The position numbers were made by a program, and so were the translations under genes. Below are positions 25,551-35,427 of a DNA stretch of 64,000 nt, in pieces. Within the stretch, counting starts at the first letter, position 1. Each line of letters opens with the position of its first letter. The stretch is taken from assembly GCA_027487575.1 (NCBI GenBank), contig JAIYDJ010000027.1:1-64000 (forward strand), in the 5' to 3' direction. Source of the stretch: Rhodobacter sp. (GTDB taxonomy: Bacteria; Pseudomonadota; Alphaproteobacteria; Rhodobacterales; Rhodobacteraceae). The notes under the pieces were generated by a model. That model did not search any database, was not told the DNA's origin, and was given only the letters and a program-made list of their open reading frames with translations.

Positions 25551-26276
25551 TCAGACCACGAACTGTCCGCCGTTGGCACTGATCGTCGACCCGGTGATGA
25601 AACCGGCATCGTCGCTGGCCAGGAACACGGCGATGCGGGCGATTTCGTCGGGTTCACCCAGACGGCCGACCGGAATCTGCGGGATGATGCGTTCGTTCAG
25701 CACCTTTTCGTCGATGGCGCGGACCATTTCGGTTCCGATGTAGCCCGGGCAGATCGCGTTCACCGTAATCCCCGCACGTGCCCCCTCGGCGGCCAGCGCC
25801 TTGGTGAAGCCCAGATCGCCGGACTTGGCGGCGGAATAATTGGCCTGCCCCGCCTGCCCCTTCTGCCCGTTGATCGACGAGATGTTGATCACACGGCCGA
25901 ATTTCGCGTCGCGCATCGACGTCCAGCATGGATGGGTCATGTTGAACAGGCCGGTCAGATTGGTATCGATGACCTCTTTCCACTGACCGGGAGTCATCTT
26001 GTGAAACATGGCGTCGCGGGTGATGCCGGCGTTGTTCACCAGAACGGCAACCGGGCCATGTGCGGCCACGACCTGCGCGATGCCCGCAACGCAAGCGTCA
26101 TAGTCGGCAACCGACCATTTGTACGCGGGAATTCCGGTTTCTGCCGTGAAGGCCGCCGCGGCATCGTCGTTGCCCGCGTAGTTTGCGGCAACCGTGTAAC
26201 CCGCCGCTTTCAGCGCCCCCGAAATGGCCGCCCCGATGCCGCGCGTTCCACCGGTAACCAATGCCACTCTTGCCAT
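25551..26276 (-). CDS. phaB: Acetoacetyl-CoA reductase
   Basis: This 241-residue short-chain dehydrogenase reduces acetoacetyl-CoA to (R)-3-hydroxybutyryl-CoA with NADPH. The cofactor motif is TGGTRGIG (8-15), NNAG lies at 81-84, and the catalytic residues are Ser134, Tyr147 and Lys151 (NYSAAKSG). WSVADYD and the C-terminal ITGSTISANGGQFV fit PhaB. It follows phaA on the same strand but is separated by a strong hairpin. Together they feed polyhydroxybutyrate synthesis and, in Rhodobacter-type organisms, the ethylmalonyl-CoA pathway. Confidence 0.95.
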   Translation of the reverse strand: MARVALVTGGTRGIGAAISGALKAAGYTVAANYAGNDDAAAAFTAETGIPAYKWSVADYDACVAGIAQVVAAHGPVAVLVNNAGITRDAMFHKMTPGQWKEVIDTNLTGLFNMTHPCWTSMRDAKFGRVINISSINGQKGQAGQANYSAAKSGDLGFTKALAAEGARAGITVNAICPGYIGTEMVRAIDEKVLNERIIPQIPVGRLGEPDEIARIAVFLASDDAGFITGSTISANGGQFVV

Positions 26277-26322
26277 GCTGCCCTCCTCCAAAGGTAATTT
26301 GAAAGACAGTTACGTCATGAAA

Positions 26323-26353
26323 ATGCCGCGCGCAATATTATTGCGCGCGGCAT
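26323..26353 (-). terminator. Hairpin between phaA and phaB (terminator or attenuator)
   Basis: A perfect 13-bp stem (ATGCCGCGCGCAA with TTGCGCGCGGCAT, 5-nt loop) is followed on the minus strand by a short T run. It sits 14 bases after the phaA stop codon, so it may end most phaA transcripts or protect the mRNA 3' end. Confidence 0.75.
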
Positions 26354-26367
26354 GTCTCAAATTGCGA

Positions 26368-27543
26368 TCACCCGCGTTCGATGCACATGGCCACGCCCAT
26401 GCCGCCCCCGATGCACAGCGTCGCCAGACCCTTTTTCGCATCACGCCGGGCCATCTCGAAGATCAGCGTGTTCAGGATGCGCGCGCCCGAAGCCCCGATC
26501 GGATGGCCGATGGCAATCGCACCGCCGTTGACGTTGACCGCCTCGGGGTTCCAGCCCATGTCCTTGTTCACCGCGCAGGCCTGCGCGGCGAAAGCCTCGT
26601 TCGCTTCGACCAGATCAAGATCGGCGGCCTTCCATCCGGCCTTTTGCAGCGCCTTGCGGCTGGCATGGATCGGGCCCGCGCCCATGATCGCCGGGTCCAG
26701 TCCCGCAGTCGCATAAGACGCGATCCGCGCCAGAACCTTGAGCCCGCGTTTTTCGGCTTCCTCAGCGGACATAAGCAGAACCGCAGCGGCCCCATCGTTC
26801 AGACCGCTGGCGTTGCCCGCCGTGACCGACCCGTCCTTGGTGAAGGCCGGGCGCAGTTTTGTCATCGCGTCCAGCGTCGCGCCGTGGCGGATGTATTCGT
26901 CCTGGTCGACCGTGATGTCGCCCTTGCGGGTCTTGACCACGAAGGGAATGATTTCGTCGGCAAACTTGCCGGCCTTCTGCGCGGCCTCGGCCTTGTTCTG
27001 CGAGGCCACGGCGAATTCGTCCTGCATCTGGCGGCTGATCTGCCACTGGTTGGCGACATTTTCCGCCGTCTGGCCCATGTGATAGCCGTTGAAGGCATCC
27101 CACAGCCCGTCGCGGATCATCGAGTCGATGAAGTTCAGGTCACCCATCTTCTGCCCGGAGCGCAGGTGGGCGACATGGGGGGACAAGGACATGCTTTCCT
27201 GTCCGCCCGCGACCACGATCTGCGAATCACCCAACTGGATGTGCTGGGCGGCCAGTGCGACGGCCCGCAGACCCGACCCGCAGACCTGATTGATCGACCA
27301 GGCGCTGGATTCCTGCGGCAGCCCGGCGCGGATATGGGCCTGGCGGGCCGGGTTCTGGCCCTGCCCCGCGGTCAGCACCTGCCCCAGAATGGTTTCGGAC
27401 ACCTCGGCCTTGTCGATCCCGGCACGGCCTACGACCGCCTCGATCACGGCCGCACCCAGTTCATGCGCCGGCGTGGCGGCGAAGGCACCGTTGAAACTTC
27501 CGACAGCGGTCCGCGCTGCCGAGACGATCACGACATTGGTCAT
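26368..27543 (-). CDS. phaA: Acetyl-CoA acetyltransferase (beta-ketothiolase)
   Basis: This 391-residue biosynthetic thiolase condenses two acetyl-CoA to acetoacetyl-CoA. The acylated Cys88 is in [19 protein letters not shown]. The His/Asn region is [18 protein letters not shown], and the second catalytic Cys is in [14 protein letters not shown]. Length and motifs match PhaA. The start is ATG 27543 ([15 protein letters not shown]); the preceding 30-residue open frame is not conserved-looking. Confidence 0.96.
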   Translation of the reverse strand: MTNVVIVSAARTAVGSFNGAFAATPAHELGAAVIEAVVGRAGIDKAEVSETILGQVLTAGQGQNPARQAHIRAGLPQESSAWSINQVCGSGLRAVALAAQHIQLGDSQIVVAGGQESMSLSPHVAHLRSGQKMGDLNFIDSMIRDGLWDAFNGYHMGQTAENVANQWQISRQMQDEFAVASQNKAEAAQKAGKFADEIIPFVVKTRKGDITVDQDEYIRHGATLDAMTKLRPAFTKDGSVTAGNASGLNDGAAAVLLMSAEEAEKRGLKVLARIASYATAGLDPAIMGAGPIHASRKALQKAGWKAADLDLVEANEAFAAQACAVNKDMGWNPEAVNVNGGAIAIGHPIGASGARILNTLIFEMARRDAKKGLATLCIGGGMGVAMCIERG

Positions 27544-27666
27544 GGTGAACTTGCCTTTCCTGATGGCGTCCGGGGCAGGCTCCCCCCGCTCCGTTCTGGT
27601 GATAGCCCTAGGATTGTTCGGCGGGAAAAGCAAGAATGGCCTGATTCGGAGGGGTCGCGGCGGCGG

Positions 27667-28503
27667 TCATGCGGACTTGCGCTGCGGTTCGGCCCAGTCC
27701 GGGCGCATTGTGGCTGCGCCGAACAGATAGCCCTGCAGGCAGTCCACGCCCAGCGCGCGCAGATGTTCCGCCTCTTGCACGGTTTCCACGGCTTCGGCGA
27801 CGGTGAACATCTCGAAATGCTTGCCGATCGACACCAGCGCCGCCGTCAGCGCCGCATTGTCGGGGTCGCGGTGGATGTTGCGGATGAACTGCGCGTCGAT
27901 CTTCAGGATGTCGAAGAAGAAGTCCTTGAAATACCGGATCGCGGTATACCCAGACCCGAAATCGTCCAGCGCGAAGGCAACACCCTGTTTTTGCAGGTCT
28001 TCCATGAAGGCTATGACCAGTTCGGGCACGAGCATGGCAGAGCTTTCGGTGATCTCCAGGATCAACCGCTCTCCGATCGTGGGGCTTGCCCCCAGACCGC
28101 GCTTCAATACCCGGTTCCAGCGGGGATACCCGATGCTGCGGGCCGACATGTTGATCGAAACGCGCAGCCCGGCGTGACGGGCCAGCGCCGCCAGCCCCAT
28201 TTCCAGCGACAGGCAGTCGATTTCGCGGCCGATTTCGTGCCCTTCCACCGCGTCGATGAAATCGCGCGCGGGAATGACCCGGCCGGTCGGGTCCAGCACG
28301 CGAACCAGCCCTTCATGAAAGGCCGTGCGCGCCGGATCGCGCGCCAGCACGACCGGCTGCCAAGCCAGCCGCACGCGCCGCGCATCGATCGCCTCGCGCA
28401 CCATGGCCATCGTGGCGCGGTCGCCTTCGGATATGGCAACGCCCAGCGGGCTTGCCGTGCCCGGCCGCGCGTCCACGTTCCGCTTGTTCTGCAACGGCAT
28501 CAT
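27667..28503 (-). CDS. Stand-alone EAL-domain cyclic-di-GMP phosphodiesterase
   Basis: This 278-residue protein is essentially one EAL domain. The signature is EGLVRVL (Glu64), followed by SINMSARSI and LILEITESSAML. FALDDFGSGYTAIRYFKDFF then FDILKIDAQFI hold the metal-binding Asp pair and the Lys. VAEAVET replaces the usual AEGVET, and CLQGYLFG supplies the Gln. All expected catalytic residues appear present, so it is probably active in degrading c-di-GMP to pGpG. There is no GGDEF partner, sensor domain or membrane segment. It lies upstream of and divergent from tag. Confidence 0.88.
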   Translation of the reverse strand: MMPLQNKRNVDARPGTASPLGVAISEGDRATMAMVREAIDARRVRLAWQPVVLARDPARTAFHEGLVRVLDPTGRVIPARDFIDAVEGHEIGREIDCLSLEMGLAALARHAGLRVSINMSARSIGYPRWNRVLKRGLGASPTIGERLILEITESSAMLVPELVIAFMEDLQKQGVAFALDDFGSGYTAIRYFKDFFFDILKIDAQFIRNIHRDPDNAALTAALVSIGKHFEMFTVAEAVETVQEAEHLRALGVDCLQGYLFGAATMRPDWAEPQRKSA

Positions 28504-28611
28504 CGCATGATCCCCCAAGACCGCCCGCACGACCCGAACCTCGACAGAATGGCGCCAGAAGGCTAAACAACCGGTAAAAATTCGCATTTTGTTCCAAATT
28601 GAAGGAAGACC

Positions 28612-29190
28612 ATGCCGCAACCCGACACCCTGCCAAGATGCCCGTGGTGCGGCACCGATCCGCTTTACGTGGCCTATCATGACACCGACTGGGGCGTGCC
28701 CGAGCATGATCCGCGCGCGCTGTGGGAAAAGCTGGTGCTGGACGGGTTTCAGGCCGGGCTTTCCTGGATCACCATCCTGCGCAAGCGGCCGGCCTTTCGC
28801 CGGGCCTTTGCCGGATTCGATCCGCAGATCGTGGCGCGGTTCACCGATGCGGACGTGGCGCGGTTGCTGGCTGACGCAGAGATCGTGCGCCACCGGGGCA
28901 AGATCGAGGCTGCGATTCGCGGAGCGCAGGCCTGGATCAGGATCGAGGAAACCACCGGGTTCGCGTCTTTTCTGTGGAACTTCGTCGGTGGCGTGCCGCA
29001 AATCAACGCCCGTGCCAGCGTGGCGGAAGTGCCGACCAGCACACCGGACTCGATGGCGATGTCCGTTGCGCTGAAGGCGGCGGGGTTCAAATTCTGCGGT
29101 CCGACGATCACCTATGCCTTCATGCAGGCGACCGGAATGGTGAACGACCATCTGGTGACCTGCCACCGGCACCCGGCCTACGGCGGATAG
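28612..29190 (+). CDS. tag: DNA-3-methyladenine glycosylase I
   Basis: This 192-residue base-excision enzyme removes 3-methyladenine. CPWCGTDPLYVAYHDTDWGV supplies an N-terminal Cys ligand of the structural zinc and the conserved Tyr/Trp pocket. LVLDGFQAGLSWITILRKR holds the base-binding Glu-less pocket typical of TagI. The C terminus, VTCHRHPAY, provides the other zinc ligands. The ATG at 28612 has GGAAG upstream. Its end is 2 bases from the convergent TlpA-like gene. Confidence 0.94.
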   Translation: MPQPDTLPRCPWCGTDPLYVAYHDTDWGVPEHDPRALWEKLVLDGFQAGLSWITILRKRPAFRRAFAGFDPQIVARFTDADVARLLADAEIVRHRGKIEAAIRGAQAWIRIEETTGFASFLWNFVGGVPQINARASVAEVPTSTPDSMAMSVALKAAGFKFCGPTITYAFMQATGMVNDHLVTCHRHPAYGG

Positions 29191-29191
29191 G

Positions 29192-29722
29192 CTACTGCCC
29201 CATCACGCTGCGCAGCGCAGACAGGGCGTGCTCGCTGTCCCACTCGGCATCGCCGATCAACCGGGCCACCTCGCGCCCCTCAGGGTCGACGATGACGGTC
29301 ACCGGCAGGCCCAGCACGCCCATTGACCGGGCCAGTTCCGACTTGGGGTCGCGCAGCATCGGCAGGTTGGTGATGCCGGTTTCGTCGAAGAATTTGCGGA
29401 TGCCGGTCACCGAATTGCGCCCCGTGGCCACGGTCACCACCGCAAGTTCGGGCATGGCCGTCTGCAGACGCGACAGAGACGGCATCTCGGCGCGGCAGGG
29501 CGCGCACCAGGTGGCCCAGAAGTTCAGCACGACCCAGCGCCCGCGATAGTCGTCCAGCGCATGTTCGGCCTCTGCCTCGTCCAGCAGCACGGCCTGCGGG
29601 AGTGCTGCCGGATCGACCAGCGTCAGCTTGCGCATGTCTCCTTCGAAGTCCGGCCCGGCAAGCCCCGGATTTGCACCCGTCAGCAGGGCAGTATAGAGCA
29701 AGGCCAGCACCAATTTCCGCAT
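29192..29722 (-). CDS. TlpA-like thiol-disulfide oxidoreductase
   Basis: A signal peptide ([22 protein letters not shown]) is followed by a thioredoxin fold with active site [17 protein letters not shown]. The cis-Pro segment is [17 protein letters not shown]. TlpA-type proteins reduce periplasmic disulfides, often for cytochrome c or oxidase maturation. Two adjacent ATG codons (29725, 29722) follow GGAGGG; the second has better spacing. It is divergent from argH with a 22-base gap, an arrangement I recall in other Rhodobacteraceae. Confidence 0.9.
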   Translation of the reverse strand: MRKLVLALLYTALLTGANPGLAGPDFEGDMRKLTLVDPAALPQAVLLDEAEAEHALDDYRGRWVVLNFWATWCAPCRAEMPSLSRLQTAMPELAVVTVATGRNSVTGIRKFFDETGITNLPMLRDPKSELARSMGVLGLPVTVIVDPEGREVARLIGDAEWDSEHALSALRSVMGQ

Positions 29723-29744
29723 CATCCCTCCGAAGGGTTTCCCC

Positions 29745-31190
29745 ATGTCCACGCCCGCCGATCCCCTGGCCACCTCCGCCACAGCGAATGCCATGTGGGG
29801 GGGGCGTTTCGCCTCCGGTCCGGACGCGATCATGACGGCGATCAACGCGTCCATCGGGTTCGACCGGCGACTTTACGCCCAGGATATTGCCGGGTCGCGC
29901 GCCCATGTGGCCATGCTGGCCGGCACCGGCATCGTGAGTCGTAGCGATGCCGAGGCGATCGGGGAAGGCCTGCTCACGGTGTTGTCAGAGATCGAGGCCG
30001 GGCGGTTCGAGTTTCGGACCGATCTGGAAGACATCCACCTGAACGTCGAGAGCCGCCTGAAGGACCTGATCGGGCCTGCGGCGGGGCGACTGCACACGGC
30101 GCGCAGCCGGAACGATCAGGTGGCGGTCGATTTCCGGTTGTGGGTGCGCGACCAGTGCGATGCGGCGATCACCGGGTTGCAGGCGCTGATGCGGGCCTTT
30201 CTGGCACAGGCGGCGGCGGGCGCGGATTGGGTGATGCCGGGGTTCACCCATCTGCAGACCGCGCAGCCGGTGACATGGGGGCATCACATGCTGGCCTATG
30301 TCGAAATGCTGAACCGCGATCTGGGGCGGTTCCGCGATGCCCGCGCCCGGATGAACGAATGCCCCCTTGGGGCAGCCGCGCTGGCGGGAACCTCGTTTCC
30401 CATCGACCGGGCGATGACGGCCGCCGCGTTGGGGTTCGACCGGCCCACGGCGAACAGCCTCGATTCCGTCAGCGACCGCGATTTCGCGCTGGAGTTTCTG
30501 GCAGCGTCCAGCATCTGCGCGATGCACCTCAGCCGCTTTGCGGAAGAGCTGGTGATCTGGTCCTCTGCGCAGTTTCGCTTCGTGCGGCTTTCGGACCGCT
30601 GGACGACCGGGTCCAGCATCATGCCGCAAAAGAAGAACCCCGATGCGGCCGAACTGCTGCGCGCCAAGCTGGGCCGCATTCTGGGGGCGACGGTGGCCCT
30701 GTTCACCGTGATGAAGGGGTTGGCCCTGACCTATTCGAAGGACATGCAGGAAGACAAGGAACAGGTCTTCGACGCGGCAGACACCCTGATGCTGGCCCTG
30801 GCCGCGATGACCGGCATGGTGGGCGACATGACCGCCAACCGCGATGTGCTGGCAGCCTCGGCGGCTTCGGGGTTTTCGACGGCGACCGATCTGGCAGACT
30901 GGCTGGTGCGCGCGCTGAACCTGCCGTTCCGTGAGGCGCATCACGTCACCGGCAGGCTGGTGGCGCTGGCCGAAGCGAAGGGCTGCGATCTGCCGGATCT
31001 GTCGATTGCCGAAATGACGGCCGAGCATCCGGGCATCACGCAAGAGGTGTATTCGGTGCTGGGTGTGCAGAATTCGGTGAACAGCCGCACCTCCTATGGC
31101 GGAACCGCGCCGATCCGGGTTGCCGAACAGGTTGCGCGGTGGCACACCCTGCTGGCTGATGCAGCCTTGCCGCAGGAAAGACAGCCGTGA
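29745..31190 (+). CDS. argH: Argininosuccinate lyase
   Basis: This 481-residue fumarase-superfamily enzyme splits argininosuccinate into arginine and fumarate, the last step of arginine synthesis. The N-terminal [14 protein letters not shown] region, [17 protein letters not shown] and the catalytic-loop signature [20 protein letters not shown] are clear. Length is slightly above the usual 460 because of a short N-terminal extension. A 25-residue lipoprotein gene begins on its stop codon (TGATG), followed by a second lipoprotein gene and lysA. Confidence 0.97.
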   Translation: MSTPADPLATSATANAMWGGRFASGPDAIMTAINASIGFDRRLYAQDIAGSRAHVAMLAGTGIVSRSDAEAIGEGLLTVLSEIEAGRFEFRTDLEDIHLNVESRLKDLIGPAAGRLHTARSRNDQVAVDFRLWVRDQCDAAITGLQALMRAFLAQAAAGADWVMPGFTHLQTAQPVTWGHHMLAYVEMLNRDLGRFRDARARMNECPLGAAALAGTSFPIDRAMTAAALGFDRPTANSLDSVSDRDFALEFLAASSICAMHLSRFAEELVIWSSAQFRFVRLSDRWTTGSSIMPQKKNPDAAELLRAKLGRILGATVALFTVMKGLALTYSKDMQEDKEQVFDAADTLMLALAAMTGMVGDMTANRDVLAASAASGFSTATDLADWLVRALNLPFREAHHVTGRLVALAEAKGCDLPDLSIAEMTAEHPGITQEVYSVLGVQNSVNSRTSYGGTAPIRVAEQVARWHTLLADAALPQERQP

Positions 31191-31267
31191 TGGCCCGCAT
31201 CGTTCTGCTGTGCCTGGTCGTTCTGGCGGGATGTTCGGGGTTCACCTCGCTTCCCGGTCCATTCTGA
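31190..31267 (+). CDS. Very small putative lipoprotein, 25 residues
   Basis: The ATG overlaps the argH stop codon by one base (TGATG). The product is almost only a signal peptide, [15 protein letters not shown], plus a ten-residue lipidated tail, SGFTSLPGPF. The lipobox L-A-G-C is standard. It is too short for most gene callers. Conserved overlap with argH would be the test of reality. Confidence 0.55.
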   Translation: MARIVLLCLVVLAGCSGFTSLPGPF

Positions 31268-31296
31268 AATCGCCGCCTGAACATGAAAGGTTCCCC

Positions 31297-31440
31297 ATGA
31301 TGCGCCCCCTGATCCTTGTCGCCCTGCTGGCCCTGACGGCCTGCGGTGCGGATGGTCCCCCGGTGACCCCGACCCCGGAAACCTCGATCAGCATCACCGG
31401 CGACGTCGCCGTGGGCGTGACGACCCAAATCGGGTCCTGA
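31297..31440 (+). CDS. Small putative lipoprotein, 47 residues
   Basis: Signal MMRPLILVALLALTAC has a lipobox L-T-A-C (Cys16). A mature part of about 30 residues rich in Pro, Thr and Val follows (PPVTPTPETSISITGDVAVG). It lies between argH and lysA on the same strand. From memory, short lipoproteins at this site are common in Rhodobacteraceae; function unknown. Confidence 0.7.
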   Translation: MMRPLILVALLALTACGADGPPVTPTPETSISITGDVAVGVTTQIGS

Positions 31441-31601
31441 AACAGCACGTCGGCACCGGCGTGACCTTGGCTGCGGCCAACCCGCGACGGGTTCCAGCGC
31501 TGTGTTGCCCGTGACCGCGACAGCCCCCGGTCCGTGCGCATGATTGCCAGCCCGCGCGGTTCCCGTTACACCAAGCGGTCAGCCGTTGTCAGGATATAGC
31601 C

Positions 31602-32867
31602 ATGGACCATTTCCTTTACCGTGACGGCGAACTGCACGCCGAAGGTGTGGCCATCGCCGACATTGCCGCAACGGTGGGGACGCCGTTCTACGTCTATTCC
31701 ACCGCGACCCTGACCCGGCATTACCGGCTGTTCACCGAAGCCCTGTCACCACTGCCGCATCTGGTGTGCTTTGCGATCAAGTCGTTGTCCAACGTCGCGG
31801 TTCTGAAAGTGCTGGGCGATCTGGGGGCGGGGATGGATGTCGTGTCGGGTGGCGAATACATGCGCGCCCGCGCCGCCGGCGTGCCGGGGGACCGGATCGT
31901 GTTTTCGGGCGTGGGCAAGACGAAGCCCGAAATGCGGCTGGCGCTGGAAGGCGGCATCCGGCAGTTCAACGTCGAAAGCGAACCCGAATTGCGCGCCCTG
32001 TCCGAGGTGTGCGTGTCGATGGGGGTGCGTGCGCCGATCACCATCCGGGTCAATCCGGACGTTGACGCCAAGACGCATGAGAAGATTGCGACCGGCAAGA
32101 AGGAAAACAAGTTCGGCATCCCGATCGACCGCGCCAGCGCCGTCTATGCCGAGGCGGCCGCCCTGCCCGGCCTGCAGGTCATCGGCATCGATGTGCATAT
32201 CGGCAGCCAATTGACAGACCTCGCCCCGTTCGAGGCGGCCTATCTGAAGGTTGCCGACCTGACGCACCGGCTGCGCGCCGAGGGGCACACGATCACCCGG
32301 CTCGATCTGGGCGGCGGGCTGGGCATTCCCTACGAACGCTCGAACGAGGCGCCGCCCTTGCCGCTGGACTATGGCGCGCTGATCAAGCGGACGGTGGGCG
32401 ATCTTGGCTGCGAGATCGAGATCGAACCGGGGCGGCTGATTTCCGGCAACGCGGGGCTGCTGGTCGCCAGCGTGATCTATGTGAAGAACGGCGAGGACCG
32501 CGATTTCCTGATCCTCGACGCCGCGATGAACGACCTGATCCGCCCCGCGATGTATGGCGCGCATCATGACATCGTTCCGGTCGTCGAACCCGCCGCCGGC
32601 GCTGCGCAGCAGCCGTTCGACGTGGTGGGGCCGGTCTGTGAAACGGGCGATACCTTTGCCAAGGCGCGGCATCTGACGGCACAGCAGCCGGGCGATCTGG
32701 TGGCGTTCCGGTCTGCCGGGGCCTATGGCGCGGTGATGGCGTCGGAATACAACACGCGGCCGCTGATCCCGGAAATTCTGGTGAAAGACGATCACTTCGC
32801 CGTCATACGGGCACGACCGACCTTTGACGAAATCCTTGGCCGCGATACCATCCCCTATTGGCTGTGA
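31602..32867 (+). CDS. lysA: Diaminopimelate decarboxylase
   Basis: This 421-residue fold-III PLP enzyme converts meso-diaminopimelate to L-lysine. The PLP Lys is in VCFAIKSLSNVAVLKVL. GGGLGIPYERS and EPGRLISGNAGLLVASV bind PLP phosphate, and CETGDTFAKAR carries the substrate-binding Cys/Glu of the partner subunit. GAYGAVMASEYNTRP completes the site. The upstream gap of 161 bases after the lipoprotein gene probably holds its own promoter. Confidence 0.96.
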   Translation: MDHFLYRDGELHAEGVAIADIAATVGTPFYVYSTATLTRHYRLFTEALSPLPHLVCFAIKSLSNVAVLKVLGDLGAGMDVVSGGEYMRARAAGVPGDRIVFSGVGKTKPEMRLALEGGIRQFNVESEPELRALSEVCVSMGVRAPITIRVNPDVDAKTHEKIATGKKENKFGIPIDRASAVYAEAAALPGLQVIGIDVHIGSQLTDLAPFEAAYLKVADLTHRLRAEGHTITRLDLGGGLGIPYERSNEAPPLPLDYGALIKRTVGDLGCEIEIEPGRLISGNAGLLVASVIYVKNGEDRDFLILDAAMNDLIRPAMYGAHHDIVPVVEPAAGAAQQPFDVVGPVCETGDTFAKARHLTAQQPGDLVAFRSAGAYGAVMASEYNTRPLIPEILVKDDHFAVIRARPTFDEILGRDTIPYWL

Positions 32868-32889
32868 ACCAGAGGGGCCAGACCTGCGC

Positions 32890-35361
32890 ATGACCGGTAT
32901 CGACCCCACCACCGCCCTTGCACGCCTTGAACGCCCGCTTCGGCTGACGCTGGCCGGGTTGTGGGCAGAGCGGATGGCACAGTCGTTCTGGCCGCTTTGG
33001 TCCATTCTGCTGGCCGCGCTGGCCGTGCTGTCCTTCGGCGTGCAGGATCACGTCGGGGTCGAGGTGTTCTGGACGGCGGTTCTCGGGGTGGCGGGCGGTC
33101 TGGTCTGGGGGGTTTGGTACGGCGTTCAGCGGTTTCGCGTGCCGACGCGGACCGAGGCGCTGGTCAGGCTGGACAGCCGCCTTCCGGGCAATCCGATCGC
33201 GGCGCTGCGCGACACGCAGGCCATCGGAGCGGGCGATCCCGCAAGTCAGGCGGTCTGGGCCGCACATCGCGCCCGGATGGCGGCGCGCGCCGCTGGGGCC
33301 CGTGCGGTGCAGCCGGACCTGAAACTGGCCAGCCGCGACCCCTTTGCCTTTCGCTATGTCGCTTTGATGGTGCTGGTCGCGGCGCTCCTGTTCGGGTCGG
33401 TCTGGCGGGTGGCCTCGGTGGCGGGCATGGGTGCAGGGACCGAAGCGGTGGCCACAGGTCCCGCATGGGAGGGTTGGGCACAGCCGCCGGCCTATACCGG
33501 CAAGCCTACGATATATCTCAACGACGTCACCGCCGAAACGCTGACCCTGCCCGCCGGAACGCGCATCCAGTTGCGGCTGTACGGCGAAGTCGGCGATCTG
33601 GTGCTGGCGGAAACCGTGTCGGGCCGGACCGAGGTGCCCCCCGCGTCGGACCCGGTGCAGGATTTCGTGGTGTCAAAGTCCGGCACGCTGTCGATAGACG
33701 GTGACAACGGACGCACATGGCAGATCGTGGCGATTGCCGACACCGCGCCCACCGTCACGCCTCAAGGCGAGATCGGGCGCGAGGCTGACGGCCGGTTCCG
33801 GCAGGCCTTCGCCGCAACCGATGATTACGGGGTGATCTCGGGGCAGGTCTCGATCACGCTGGATCTGGCGGCACTCGACCGCCGCCATGGACTGTCGGCC
33901 GAACCCGAGGGCGTCGAGGCCGTCGTGCTGGACCTGCCGTCGCCGATTTCCGGCGACCGAGCTGACTACACGGAAACCCTGATCGACGACCTGTCCAAAC
34001 ATGTGTTCGCCAACCTTCCCGTCGTGATGACGTTTTCCGTCACGGATGCCGCAAGCCAGACCGGAACGGCCGAACCGCTGCACCTGACCTTGCCGGGTCG
34101 CCGGTTCTTCGACCCCTTGGCGGCCGCCCTGATCGAAATGCGGCGCGACCTGCTGTGGACCCGCGCCAATGTGGCCCGTGCCGCACAGGTCCTGAAAGCC
34201 GTGACGCACCGCCCTGACGATCTGATCCGCAACGAACGCGCCTATCTGCGGCTGCGGGTTCTGATGCGCCAACTGGACGGCGCACGCGACGGGTTGGAGA
34301 TCGCGGCGCGCGACGAGATGGCGGAAGAGTTGTGGCAGATCGCCCTTCTGGTCGAAGAGGGCGATCTGGAATCGGCGCGTGAACGGCTGCAGCGGGCGCA
34401 GGACCGTCTGGCCGAGGCGATCGAGAACGGAGCCTCGCCGGAGGAGATCGACGAGTTGATGGCCGAGATGCGCGACGCGCTGGCCGACTACATGCAGCAA
34501 CTGGCGGAAGAACAAGAACGCAACCCCGACAGCCAGATGTCGCAGGGCGAACCGGGCATGACGATGAGCCAGGACCAGCTTCAACAGATGCTGGACGAAT
34601 TGCAGCGGCTGATGGAAGAGGGCCGCACGGCCGAGGCGCAGGAATTGATGGAACAACTGCGCCAGTTCATGGAAAACATGCAGATGGCGCAGGGCCAGCC
34701 CGGGCAGGGCCAGGGTCAGGGCGGGCCGGGCCAGCAGGCGATGCGCGACCTGAACGAAACTCTGCGCGATCAGCAGGGGTTATCGGACGATGCGTTCCGC
34801 GACCTGCAGGACGGCACAGAAGGCAACGAGGGGCAGGAACGCGGCGATGGCGTGGACGACCAGAGTCTTGCCGAACGCCAGCAGGAACTGCGCGACCGCC
34901 TGAACCAGATGCGCAACGGTCAATTGCCGGGCGAGGGCACCGAACCCGGCGAAGAAGGCCAGCGCCAACTGGACCGCGCGGGCCGCGCGATGGAAGAGGC
35001 CGAAGAGGCGCTGCGTGACGGCGATCTGTCGGGCGCGCTCGACCGGCAGGCCGAGGCGATGGAGGCGATGCGCGACGGCATCCGGCAGTTCGGCGAGGCT
35101 ATGGCGCAGGAACAGCGCCAGCCCGGCGACAACCAGCAGGGCCGCGCCGATGGGACTGCCGACCCGAACAGCCAGATCGACCCGCTGGGCCGCGAACCGG
35201 GCCAGTCGGCACGCATCGGGTCCGACCGCAACATGCTGCAGGGCGAGGATGTCTATCGCCGCGCACAGGACCTGCTGGAGGAAATCCGCCGCAGGTCGGG
35301 CGAACAGGCCCGCCCCGAGGGCGAGCGGGACTATCTGCGCCGGTTGCTCGACCTGTTCTGA
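32890..35361 (+). CDS. TIGR02302 family (DUF4175) membrane protein
   Basis: This 823-residue protein has three membrane segments near its N terminus (about 34-55, 60-80 and 155-175). A periplasmic-like middle domain (about 200-420) follows. The long C-terminal half is very rich in Gln, Glu and Gly, including QPGQGQGQGGPGQQAM and helical RDALADYMQQLAEEQERNPD. This layout matches alphaproteobacterial TIGR02302, whose function is unknown. The ATG at 32890 lies 22 bases after the lysA stop. The Q/E-rich region is predicted helical and may be partly disordered. Confidence 0.85.
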   Translation: MTGIDPTTALARLERPLRLTLAGLWAERMAQSFWPLWSILLAALAVLSFGVQDHVGVEVFWTAVLGVAGGLVWGVWYGVQRFRVPTRTEALVRLDSRLPGNPIAALRDTQAIGAGDPASQAVWAAHRARMAARAAGARAVQPDLKLASRDPFAFRYVALMVLVAALLFGSVWRVASVAGMGAGTEAVATGPAWEGWAQPPAYTGKPTIYLNDVTAETLTLPAGTRIQLRLYGEVGDLVLAETVSGRTEVPPASDPVQDFVVSKSGTLSIDGDNGRTWQIVAIADTAPTVTPQGEIGREADGRFRQAFAATDDYGVISGQVSITLDLAALDRRHGLSAEPEGVEAVVLDLPSPISGDRADYTETLIDDLSKHVFANLPVVMTFSVTDAASQTGTAEPLHLTLPGRRFFDPLAAALIEMRRDLLWTRANVARAAQVLKAVTHRPDDLIRNERAYLRLRVLMRQLDGARDGLEIAARDEMAEELWQIALLVEEGDLESARERLQRAQDRLAEAIENGASPEEIDELMAEMRDALADYMQQLAEEQERNPDSQMSQGEPGMTMSQDQLQQMLDELQRLMEEGRTAEAQELMEQLRQFMENMQMAQGQPGQGQGQGGPGQQAMRDLNETLRDQQGLSDDAFRDLQDGTEGNEGQERGDGVDDQSLAERQQELRDRLNQMRNGQLPGEGTEPGEEGQRQLDRAGRAMEEAEEALRDGDLSGALDRQAEAMEAMRDGIRQFGEAMAQEQRQPGDNQQGRADGTADPNSQIDPLGREPGQSARIGSDRNMLQGEDVYRRAQDLLEEIRRRSGEQARPEGERDYLRRLLDLF

Positions 35362-35363
35362 TG

Positions 35364-35396
35364 CCGGGCAGGGGGGGCGTCTGCCCCCGGACCCCA
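35364..35396. repeat. GC-rich hairpin element, second copy
   Basis: GGGGGC, a four-base loop and GCCCCC, then GGACCCC. This is the same pattern as the element at 9091. It lies just after the TIGR02302 stop codon and may act as its terminator. Confidence 0.55.
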
Positions 35397-35427
35397 GGTC
35401 GGTTGCATCCGGAAGGTCCGGCCCAGA

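Noticed and set aside
26224-28566. 780-residue plus-strand open frame
   Set aside because: It is antisense to phaB, phaA and the EAL gene; its long length reflects third-position GC bias.
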